Origin: Micromonospora sp. M71_S20
Lineage (GTDB): Bacteria; Actinomycetota; Actinomycetes; Mycobacteriales; Micromonosporaceae
DNA length: 64,000 nt
Reading direction: 5' to 3'
NCBI RefSeq assembly: GCF_003664255.1
Contig: NZ_RCCV01000003.1
Location: 744,001 to 808,000 of the forward strand
Below, in pieces: positions 55,004-62,759 of the stretch (within the stretch, counting starts at the first letter, position 1; every line of letters begins with the position of its first letter). Under the pieces are notes generated by a model, which was not told where the DNA came from, made no database searches, and worked only from the letters and a program-made list of their open reading frames with translations. The translations under genes and the position numbers were made by a program.

Positions 55004-55749
55004 TCAGCGCCCAGGGGTACGCCGACGCCGTCCGCCCGGTGCTCGACCGGCTCGTCGACGCCAGTGCCGACGGCATCGGCGCCGCCGCCGACCTGATCGC
55101 CACCAGCCTGCGCGCCGGCGGGGTGCTCCAGGCGTTCGGCGCCGGCCACTCCGAGGCGTTCGCCGCGGAACTGGTCGCCCGGGCCGGCGGGCTGGTGCCC
55201 ACCAACCGGCTCTCCCTGCACGACCTGGTGCTGCACGGCGACGCCCCGCGCGACGTGCTCGCCGACCCGAAGCTGGAGCGCGACCCCGCCGTCGCCCACC
55301 AGCTCTACGAGCTGGCGGCCCCGCAGCCGCAGGACGTGTTCGTGGTGGCGTCCCAGTCCGGCATCAACGGCTCGGTGGTCGAGCTGGCGACGCTGGTCAC
55401 CGGACGCGGTCACCCGCTGATCGCGGTCACCTCGGTCGCGCACACCGCACGGGTCGCCCCGCGGCACCCGTCCGGCCGGCGCCTCGCCGACCTCGCCGAC
55501 GTCGTGCTGGACAACGGCGCACCGTACGGCGACGCACTGCTGCCGCTCGAGGGCGGCGGCGCGGTCTGTGCGGTCTCCTCGGTCACCGCGGCGCTGCTGG
55601 CGCAGCTGCTGACCGCCGAGGTCGTACGACGGTTCCACCAGGCCGGGGAGGTACCCCCTATCTACCTCTCCGCCAACGTCCCCGGCGGGGACGAGCACAA
55701 CCACGCCCTCGAGTCGCGGTACGCCGGGCGCCTCCGGCGCACCGCCTGA
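55000..55749 (+). CDS. SIS domain phosphosugar-binding protein
   Basis: 249-residue SIS-fold protein of the UPF0309 type: FGAGHSEAFAAELVARAGG and VVASQSGINGSVVELA are the ligand motifs. Such proteins are sugar isomerases or phosphosugar lyases, or sense phosphosugars. Coupled by ATGA to rpiR and followed after 25 nt by ngcE2, making one operon rpiR-SIS-ngcE2F2G2. It may process GlcNAc-6-P or MurNAc-6-P; the exact reaction is not known. Confidence 0.8.
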   Translation: MISAQGYADAVRPVLDRLVDASADGIGAAADLIATSLRAGGVLQAFGAGHSEAFAAELVARAGGLVPTNRLSLHDLVLHGDAPRDVLADPKLERDPAVAHQLYELAAPQPQDVFVVASQSGINGSVVELATLVTGRGHPLIAVTSVAHTARVAPRHPSGRRLADLADVVLDNGAPYGDALLPLEGGGAVCAVSSVTAALLAQLLTAEVVRRFHQAGEVPPIYLSANVPGGDEHNHALESRYAGRLRRTA

Positions 55750-55774
55750 CCCGAACACACAAGGAGAGACGACG

Positions 55775-57211
55775 ATGTCGATTACCCCCGACAACCCGGC
55801 CGACCTGAGCCGCCGGACCGTGCTGCGTCGGGCCGCCGCGGTGGGCCTGCTCGCCACCCCGGCCGCCGGCCTGCTGAGCGCCTGCGCGACCAGCGGCGGC
55901 GACGAGAAGAACGAGCAGGTCGAGGGCGGCACCAAGAGCGCCACCAACCCGCTCGGCGTCGCCGAGGACGCCCCCATCGAGGTGGTCATCTTCAACGGTG
56001 GCTACGGCGAGAAGTACGCCACCGACGTGCACCAGCCGCTGTACAAGAAGGCGTTCCCGAAGGCCGAGGTCAAGCACCAGTCGACCCAGGCCGTGTCCAC
56101 GGTGCTCCAGCCGCGGTTCGCCTCGGGCAACCCGCCGGAGTTCGTGAACAACTCCGGCGAGAAGCTGATGGACTTCGGCGCCCTGGTCGCCGACGGTCAG
56201 CTCCAGGACCTCACCGAGCTGTGGGACGCCCCGTCGGTCGACGACCCCAACAAGAAGGTCCGCGACACCGTGGTGCCGGGCACCGTCGACGTCGGATCCT
56301 TCAACGGCAAGCCGTACGTCCTGTACTACGTCTCCACCGTCTTCGGCATCTGGTACTCGGGCAAGCTGTTCAAGGACAACGGCTGGGCGCCGGCCAAGGA
56401 CTGGTCGGAGTTCACCGCCCTGCTCGACAAGATCAAGGCCAAGGGCATCACCCCGTACGGCTACGCCGGGGCGAACGCCGCGTACTACCAGTGGAACGTG
56501 ATCCTCACCCACGCGGCGAAGATCGGCGGCACGGACGTGCTGAAGAACATCGACAACCTGGAGGACGGCGCCTGGCAGCAGGACGCGGTCAAGCAGGCCG
56601 CCGAGGCGTGGGCCGAGATCGGCGCCAAGTACGTCGACAAGAGCTTCGAGGGGCTCAAGCACACCGACGTGCAGCTGCGGCAGAACCAGTACAAGCTGGC
56701 GTTCTACCCCAGCGGCGACTGGCTGGAGGGCGAGCAGAAGAAGGACACCCCGGCCGGCTTCGACTACCAGCTCATGCCGGTGCCGAGCCTGTCCGCGTCG
56801 GACAAGCTGCCGGCGACGGCGCTGCGGGCGACCGCCGGTGAGGGCTACTTCGTCTCGGCCAAGAGCAAGAACCCCAAGGGCGGCCTGGAGTACATGCGCC
56901 AGATGCTCTCGGTGGCCGGCGCGAAGGGCTTCACCGAGGTGGTCAAGGCCCCGACCGTGGTCACCGCCGGCTCGGAGGGCTTCGCCTTCCCGCCCGGCGT
57001 GGCCAGCTCGCAGGCCGCGCTCAAGGCCGCCGGCCAGGACGTGTTCAACATCTACTTCGACGGCTGGTACAAGGAGCTCGACACGGAGGTCCGCACGGCC
57101 ACCAACGAGCTGATGTTCGGCCGGATCAAGGCGGACGCCTTCGCGGAGCGCATCCAGAAGCGCGCCGACGCGATCAAGAAGGACAGCTCCATCACCAAGT
57201 TCAAGCGCTGA
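55775..57211 (+). CDS. ngcE: N-acetylglucosamine/chitobiose ABC importer, substrate-binding lipoprotein (second copy)
   Basis: 478-residue paralogue of the cluster-1 protein. LSRRTVLRRAA is the Tat signal, LLSAC the lipobox, and TNPLGVAEDAPIEVVIFNGGYGEKY opens the mature domain. The two copies have diverged across the ligand domain, so they may prefer different chain lengths or sugars. Ribosome site AAGGAGAG. The gap to the permease gene is only 20 nt, without the hairpin present in cluster 1. Confidence 0.85.
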   Translation: MSITPDNPADLSRRTVLRRAAAVGLLATPAAGLLSACATSGGDEKNEQVEGGTKSATNPLGVAEDAPIEVVIFNGGYGEKYATDVHQPLYKKAFPKAEVKHQSTQAVSTVLQPRFASGNPPEFVNNSGEKLMDFGALVADGQLQDLTELWDAPSVDDPNKKVRDTVVPGTVDVGSFNGKPYVLYYVSTVFGIWYSGKLFKDNGWAPAKDWSEFTALLDKIKAKGITPYGYAGANAAYYQWNVILTHAAKIGGTDVLKNIDNLEDGAWQQDAVKQAAEAWAEIGAKYVDKSFEGLKHTDVQLRQNQYKLAFYPSGDWLEGEQKKDTPAGFDYQLMPVPSLSASDKLPATALRATAGEGYFVSAKSKNPKGGLEYMRQMLSVAGAKGFTEVVKAPTVVTAGSEGFAFPPGVASSQAALKAAGQDVFNIYFDGWYKELDTEVRTATNELMFGRIKADAFAERIQKRADAIKKDSSITKFKR

Positions 57212-57231
57212 TCGATCGGAGCGTAGGGATC

Positions 57232-58140
57232 ATGCGGCACGGCAAGTATCCGTTCGTGATCGGGTTCCTCTTCCTCCCGGTCACGCTGTACGTGGTCTTC
57301 GTCATCGCGCCGTACGCGCAGGCGTTCCAGATCTCGATGACCAACTGGCGAGGGCTCTCGGCCCCGCAGTGGGTGGGCTTCGACAACTTCCGGAGGTTGT
57401 TCGACGACGACAACTTCTGGAAGGCGGTCCAGCACCACGGCGTACTGCTGCTTGCCCTGCCGCTGATCACCATCGCCATCGCGCTGTTCTTCTCGTTCCT
57501 GCTCAACGTGGGCGGCAAGAGCAGCGGCGGGCAACGCCAGGGGGTCTGGGGGTCGAAGTTCTACCGGGTGGTGTTCTTCTTCCCCCAGGTCCTGGCGGTG
57601 GCCATCATCGCGGTGCTGTTCCAGATGGTCTACCGGCCCAACGAGTCCGGCCTGATCAACGGCGTGCTGATGAAGCTCGGCTTCGACCCGGTGCTCTTCC
57701 TGGTCCGGCCGAACCTGGCGCTCTGGTCGATCATCGGCGTGCTGGTCTGGCAGGCGGTCGGCTTCTACGTGGTGCTCTTCTCGGCGGGCATGGCCTCCAT
57801 CCCCGGTGAGATCTACGAGGCCGCCGAGGTGGACGGCGCGACCCGGGTGACGCTCTTCTTCCGGGTCACCCTGCCGCTGCTCTGGGACACCCTCCAGGTC
57901 GCCTGGGTCTACCTGGGCATCGCCGCGTTCGACGCGTTCGCCATCGTCTCGGTGCTCTCGGTGGACGGCGGCGGCCCGGACGGCGCGACCACCGTCCTGG
58001 CGATGGAGATCTACCGCAACGCCTTCGTCTACTCGAAGTACGGCTACGCCTCGGCAATGGGCGTGGCGCTGTTCTTCCTCACCCTCACGTTCGCGGCGTT
58101 GACGCTGCGGCTGACCAAGCGGGAAAGCGTGGAGTACTGA
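57232..58140 (+). CDS. ngcF: Sugar ABC transporter permease, NgcF-like (second copy)
   Basis: 302-residue MalF-type permease, paralogous to the cluster-1 NgcF (same MRHGKYP start). EAA loop EIYEAAEVDGATRVTLFFRVTLP. Its stop overlaps the next ATG by one base (TGATG). Confidence 0.85.
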   Translation: MRHGKYPFVIGFLFLPVTLYVVFVIAPYAQAFQISMTNWRGLSAPQWVGFDNFRRLFDDDNFWKAVQHHGVLLLALPLITIAIALFFSFLLNVGGKSSGGQRQGVWGSKFYRVVFFFPQVLAVAIIAVLFQMVYRPNESGLINGVLMKLGFDPVLFLVRPNLALWSIIGVLVWQAVGFYVVLFSAGMASIPGEIYEAAEVDGATRVTLFFRVTLPLLWDTLQVAWVYLGIAAFDAFAIVSVLSVDGGGPDGATTVLAMEIYRNAFVYSKYGYASAMGVALFFLTLTFAALTLRLTKRESVEY

Positions 58141-59066
58141 TGAACCCGCAGACGACGCTGCCGCCGACACCGGCGGCGCTACCGCCGAAGACCGTGAAGC
58201 CGGGCGCCGCGGGTGGGCGCGGAGGCAGGGGCCGACGGGAGGTACGGCTCCTCGCCAACCTCGGGCACGTGGCGCTCGCGGTCTGGGCGGTGATCGTGAT
58301 CGTGCCGATCCTCTGGACCTTCCTCGCCTCCTTCAAGAACACCACGGAGATCTTCAGCAGCCCGTGGACCCTGCCGGCGGAGCTGCGGTTCGAGAACTAC
58401 GCCCGGGCGTGGACCAAGGCCAACGTCGGGCGCTACTTCCTCAACAGCGTGATCGTGGTGGCGTGCAGCACCTTCGGCACCATGCTGCTCGGCTCGATGG
58501 CCGCGTACGTGCTGGCGCGCTACAAGTTCTGGGGCAACCGGGCGATCTACTACCTGTTCGTCTCGGGGCTCGCGTTCCCGGTCTTCCTGGCCCTCGTACC
58601 GCTCTTCTTCGTGGTGAAGAACCTGGGACTGCTGGACACCCACACCGGGGTGGTGCTGGTCTACATCGCCTACTCGCTGCCGTTCACGGTGTTCTTCCTG
58701 GCCGCGTTCTTCAAGACGCTGCCGTCGTCGGTCGCCGAGGCGGGGATGATCGACGGCTGCTCGCACACCCGGCTCTTCTTCCAGGTGATGATGCCGATGG
58801 CGAAGCCGGGCCTGATCAGCGTCGGGATCTTCAACATCATCGGCCAGTGGGGGCAGTACCAGCTGCCGCTCGTACTGCTCTCCAACGCCAAGGACAAGTG
58901 GGTGCTCACCCAGGGCATCGCGGACATCTCGGTGAACGCCGGCTACGAGGCGGACTGGTCCGGCCTCTTCGCCGCCCTGACCATCGCCATCCTCCCGATG
59001 ATCGTCGTGTACGCGATCTTCCAGCGCCAGATCCAGTCCGGTCTCACCTCCGGGGCGGTGAAGTAG
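58140..59066 (+). CDS. ngcG: Sugar ABC transporter permease, NgcG-like (second copy)
   Basis: 308-residue MalG-type permease with EAA loop AEAGMIDGCSHTRLFFQVMMP and C-terminal FQRQIQSGLTSGAVK. Last gene of the rpiR-led operon; no ATPase follows. It ends 10 nt before the convergent ABC exporter gene. Confidence 0.85.
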   Translation: MNPQTTLPPTPAALPPKTVKPGAAGGRGGRGRREVRLLANLGHVALAVWAVIVIVPILWTFLASFKNTTEIFSSPWTLPAELRFENYARAWTKANVGRYFLNSVIVVACSTFGTMLLGSMAAYVLARYKFWGNRAIYYLFVSGLAFPVFLALVPLFFVVKNLGLLDTHTGVVLVYIAYSLPFTVFFLAAFFKTLPSSVAEAGMIDGCSHTRLFFQVMMPMAKPGLISVGIFNIIGQWGQYQLPLVLLSNAKDKWVLTQGIADISVNAGYEADWSGLFAALTIAILPMIVVYAIFQRQIQSGLTSGAVK

Positions 59067-59076
59067 ACCGGGCGGG

Positions 59077-60807
59077 TCAGGGGTGCCAGGAACGCCACAG
59101 GGCGGCGTACGGGCCGTCGGCCCGGACCAGCTCGTCGTGACTGCCGAGCTCGGTGATCCGGCCCCCCTCCAGCACCGCCACCCGGTCGGCGTCGTGGGCG
59201 GTGTTGAGGCGGTGCGCGATCGCGATGACCGTCCGTCCGGTCAGCAGGGCGGCCAGGGCCCGCTCGGTGCGCCGGGCGGTGGTCGGGTCGAGAGCGGCGG
59301 TCGCCTCGTCGAGGATCAGCGTGTGCGGGTCGGCGAGCACCAGCCGGGCCAGCGCGAGCTGCTGGGCCTCGGCCGCCCCGAGCTGGTGCGCCCCGTCGCC
59401 GAGGGGGGTGTCGAGGCCGTCGGGCAGGCGGGCGTACCAGTCGGCGCCGACCGTGGCCAGCGCCGCGCGCATCCGGTCGTCGGAGGCGTCCGGGGCGGCG
59501 AACGCGAGGTTGTCGCGTAGCGAGCCGATGAAGACGTGGTGCTCCTGGGTGACCAGGGCGATGCGCCGCCGGCGCTCGGCCGGGTGCAGGTCGGTCACGG
59601 GGCAGCCGCCGACGCTGACGACCCCCTCCCGGGGCGCGTCGATCCCGGCGAGCAGCCGCGCCAGGGTGGACTTCCCGGCCCCCGACGGCCCGACGAGCGC
59701 CAACCGCTCGCCGGGCCGCACCTCGAGGTCGATGCCGTGCAGCACGTCGGGTCCGCCGCCGTACGCGAACCGGGCTCCCCGGACGACCAGCCGCTCGTCC
59801 ACCGGCACGGCGGCCCGGCCCGGCCGCTCCGGCGGCACCTGGCCGACGCCGAGCACCCGGGCGAACGAGGCGAAGCCGCGCTGTGCCTGCTCCGTCCACT
59901 GGAGGATCCGGTCCAGCGGCTCGATCGCCTGCTGCAGGTAGAGCGTGGCGGTGACCACCGCGCCGAGGGACACCTCGCCCCGCGTGAGCAGGAGCCCACC
60001 GACCAGCAGCAGCGCGGCCACGGGCAGCGGGTAGCTGGCCTCCACCACGGTGAAGAACACGGTGCGCAGCGCCAGGGTCGCCCGCCGGGCGCCCCAGACC
60101 CGGGCGATGCGCGCGGTGCCGTGCCCGATGCGTTCGTCGGCGAGGCGCAACGCCTCGACCGTACGGGTGCCCTCCGCGGTGGTCGTCAGCGTCTCGGTCA
60201 GCTCGGCGGCGGCCGCCCCCTCGGCCAGGTACGCCGGGCTGGCGCGCCGCAGGTACCACCGGGTCACCAGCGCGATCGTCGGTAGCCCGGTGAGCGCGGC
60301 CAGCCCGAGCAGCGGGTGCAGCAGGAACACCGCGCCGAACAGCAGCGCCAGCTGCACCGAGGCGATGACGATGGTGGGCACGACGTCCCGGACGGTGGTG
60401 CCGACCGTCGCCACGTCGACCGAGCTGCGGGTCGCCAGGTCCCCTGAGCCGGCGCGCTCGACGACGCCGACGGGCAGGTTCAGCGTCCGCTCGACGAACT
60501 CCTCGCGCAGCCGGGCCACGGCGCGCTCGCCGAAGCGGTGGCCGGCGTACCGCGCGTAGCGCGACAGCAGCGTCTGGACCAGCACGGCCCCGCCGATCGC
60601 CAGGGCGAGCCGGTCGACGGTGGCGACCCCGGCCCCGGCGGACACCCGGTCGACGATGGTGCCGAGCAGCCACGGCGGGGCGAGCCCGGCGACCGTGGCG
60701 ATGGCGTGCAGCGCCAGCACGACCGCGACGGCGCGCCGGTCCCGGGCGATCAGCCCGCGTGTCGCCCGGCGCACGGTGGCCCGGTCGGCGACCGGCAGCC
60801 CGCTCAC
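59077..60807 (-). CDS. ABC exporter half-transporter with intact Walker motifs but degenerate signature
   Basis: 576-residue exporter half: six transmembrane helices (about 20-310) then an ATPase domain with Walker A GPSGAGKST, Q-loop VTQEHHVF, Walker B LILDEATAAL and H-loop IAHRLN. The ABC signature, normally LSGGQ, reads LGAAEAQQ. GTG 60807 overlaps the upstream partner's TGA (GTGA); the open frame to 61785 is shadow. With the partner it forms a heterodimer, probably exporting a lipid, peptide or drug. Confidence 0.88.
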   Translation of the reverse strand: MSGLPVADRATVRRATRGLIARDRRAVAVVLALHAIATVAGLAPPWLLGTIVDRVSAGAGVATVDRLALAIGGAVLVQTLLSRYARYAGHRFGERAVARLREEFVERTLNLPVGVVERAGSGDLATRSSVDVATVGTTVRDVVPTIVIASVQLALLFGAVFLLHPLLGLAALTGLPTIALVTRWYLRRASPAYLAEGAAAAELTETLTTTAEGTRTVEALRLADERIGHGTARIARVWGARRATLALRTVFFTVVEASYPLPVAALLLVGGLLLTRGEVSLGAVVTATLYLQQAIEPLDRILQWTEQAQRGFASFARVLGVGQVPPERPGRAAVPVDERLVVRGARFAYGGGPDVLHGIDLEVRPGERLALVGPSGAGKSTLARLLAGIDAPREGVVSVGGCPVTDLHPAERRRRIALVTQEHHVFIGSLRDNLAFAAPDASDDRMRAALATVGADWYARLPDGLDTPLGDGAHQLGAAEAQQLALARLVLADPHTLILDEATAALDPTTARRTERALAALLTGRTVIAIAHRLNTAHDADRVAVLEGGRITELGSHDELVRADGPYAALWRSWHP

Positions 60808-62600
60808 CGCAGCGCCCGCTCGGCGTCGGCGTCGCCACGGGCCACGAGCCGCCGGTAGCCCGGGTCCCGGTCGAGCAGGTCGGCGTGGGTGCCGGTGGCG
60901 GCGACCCGCCCCGCGACCAGGTGCGCGACCTCGTCGGCCCGCCCCAGCAGCAGCGGCGAGGTGGTGAGCACGACCGTGGTCCGCCCGGCCCGCGCTCGGC
61001 GCAGCCGCTCGGCGATCCGCGCCTCGGTGTGCGCGTCCACCGCCGAGGTCGGCTCGACGAGGATCAGCACCTCCGGCTCGGCGAGCAACGCCCGGGCCAG
61101 CCGGATCCGTTGCCGCTGGCCGCCGGAGAGGGAGCGGGCGCGGGTGTCCAGCGGGGTGTCGAGCCCGCGCGGCAGGGCGTCGACGACGTCCTCGGCCGAC
61201 GCGGCGTGCAGGGCGGCGGCGATCCGCTCGCGGTAACCGTCGGGCCGGGCCCCGCGCAGCACCTCCCGCAGTGCCCCGGCGAACAGGTAGGCGTCGTGGT
61301 CGGCGACCAGGATGCGGGCCCGCACCTGCTCCAGCCCGACGCCGGTCAGCGGCACGCCGCCCCAGGTGGCGTCGCTGACGGTGTACCGGCCGAGCCGGTC
61401 GGCCAAGGCGAGGGCGTCGGCCGGGTCGGCGGCGGCCACCGCGGTCAGGCGGCCGGCCCGGACGGTCAGCCCGCTCGACCGGTCGTGCAGGTCGGCGGGG
61501 CCGCCGGGGGCCGGGACCGGGGCGGCGGGGCCGGCCGGCTGCCGGCTGCCGGGAACCGTCGCCGCGCCGGCACGGGTGGGTGTGTCGCGCGGCCCGCCGA
61601 CGTCGTCCGGCGTGACGGCGAGCAGGGCGACGATCCGGCGGGCCGCGACCCGGCCCCGGATCAGCTGGTGGCCGCCCTCCAGCAGGAACCAGACCGGCAC
61701 GACGAGTGTCGCGACGTAGCCGTAGACGGCGACCAGTTCCCCGACGCTGATGTCGCCGGTGACCGTCATCCGGGCCGACAGCCACACCACCGCCGCGAGG
61801 AACAGCCCGGGTATGGCCACCGTCGCCGCGTCGATCCAGCTGTTCACGGCGCCGACCCGGTATCCCTCGACGAGCAGGTCCCGGGAGCGGGCCGCGTACC
61901 GGTGGGCGAACAGGCCCCGGCCGCCCACCCCGGCGAGCACCCGCAGCCCGGCCACGATGTCGCCCGACCGGGCGGTCAGCTCACCCTGCTGCTGCCGGTA
62001 GACCGACTCCGCCCGCTCTAGCCGGCGCAGCAGGGGGGCGACGACCAGGACGACCGCCGGCACACCCACCAGCACGCAGAGCGCGAGCAGGGGCGAGATC
62101 GACCAGAGCACGACGGCGACGACCAGGTACGCGACCACCGCGCCGACGCCGGGCCCGGTCACCGTCATCACCTGCGCCACCCGGTCGATGTCGGTGCCGC
62201 CGACCGTGGCCACCTCGCCCGCCGCGGCCCGGCGCGGCAGCACGGCGCCGACCCGGGACAGCTGGCGGAGCACCACGGCGGCGGAGCGCGCCTTCGCGTC
62301 CTCCCGGATGAAGGTCATCGTGCGGTGCCGCATGATGCCCAGCCAGGACAGCGCCACGCCGGCGACGACGATCGCCGCCACCCACTGGGCCAGGGCCCGG
62401 GTGTCGCCGGTGCGCAGTCCGTCGTCCACGGCGCGGGAGATCAGGTAGGGCCGGACCGACAGGGCGGTCATCCAGGCCGCGCCGAACAGGCTGCCGCGCA
62501 GCACCCGCCACGGCTGGGAGCGGACCAGCCACCACAGGTACCGCAACGGGCCCCGGACGTCCGGAGTGCCGGGCTCGGGATGGGGGATCCGTGGTGGCAC
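60804..62600 (-). CDS. ABC exporter half-transporter with intact signature but lost Walker A
   Basis: 598-residue exporter half: six transmembrane helices (about 35-310) and an ATPase domain that keeps the signature LSGGQRQRIRLAR but has no P-loop (the region reads VRAGRLTAVAAADPADALAL), Asp instead of the Q-loop Gln (VADHDAYLF), Walker B altered to LILVEPTSAVD, and no H-loop His (VLTTSPLLL). Composite with its partner it supplies one consensus ATP site and one dead site. A Pro/Ala-rich insert separates the domains (about 330-360). Confidence 0.88.
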   Translation of the reverse strand: MPPRIPHPEPGTPDVRGPLRYLWWLVRSQPWRVLRGSLFGAAWMTALSVRPYLISRAVDDGLRTGDTRALAQWVAAIVVAGVALSWLGIMRHRTMTFIREDAKARSAAVVLRQLSRVGAVLPRRAAAGEVATVGGTDIDRVAQVMTVTGPGVGAVVAYLVVAVVLWSISPLLALCVLVGVPAVVLVVAPLLRRLERAESVYRQQQGELTARSGDIVAGLRVLAGVGGRGLFAHRYAARSRDLLVEGYRVGAVNSWIDAATVAIPGLFLAAVVWLSARMTVTGDISVGELVAVYGYVATLVVPVWFLLEGGHQLIRGRVAARRIVALLAVTPDDVGGPRDTPTRAGAATVPGSRQPAGPAAPVPAPGGPADLHDRSSGLTVRAGRLTAVAAADPADALALADRLGRYTVSDATWGGVPLTGVGLEQVRARILVADHDAYLFAGALREVLRGARPDGYRERIAAALHAASAEDVVDALPRGLDTPLDTRARSLSGGQRQRIRLARALLAEPEVLILVEPTSAVDAHTEARIAERLRRARAGRTTVVLTTSPLLLGRADEVAHLVAGRVAATGTHADLLDRDPGYRRLVARGDADAERALR

Positions 62601-62759
62601 CGGCCTACGCTAACGAGCCGGCCACCGTCGCACCGCCCCGTTTCCGCCGAACCGCCGGCCGACGTCTCGTCGCCGGCGGTCGCGGCCGACCCGCCCGGCC
62701 CGGGGCGCGGCGGGTGGCCGGCGCGTGAAGTGTCGCAGGGGCGAGGCAGAATCGCATCC

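Noticed and set aside
59077..61785. 902-residue ABC protein as a single fusion
   Set aside because: Upstream residues are shadow of the partner gene; the GTGA overlap at 60807 defines two separate subunits.
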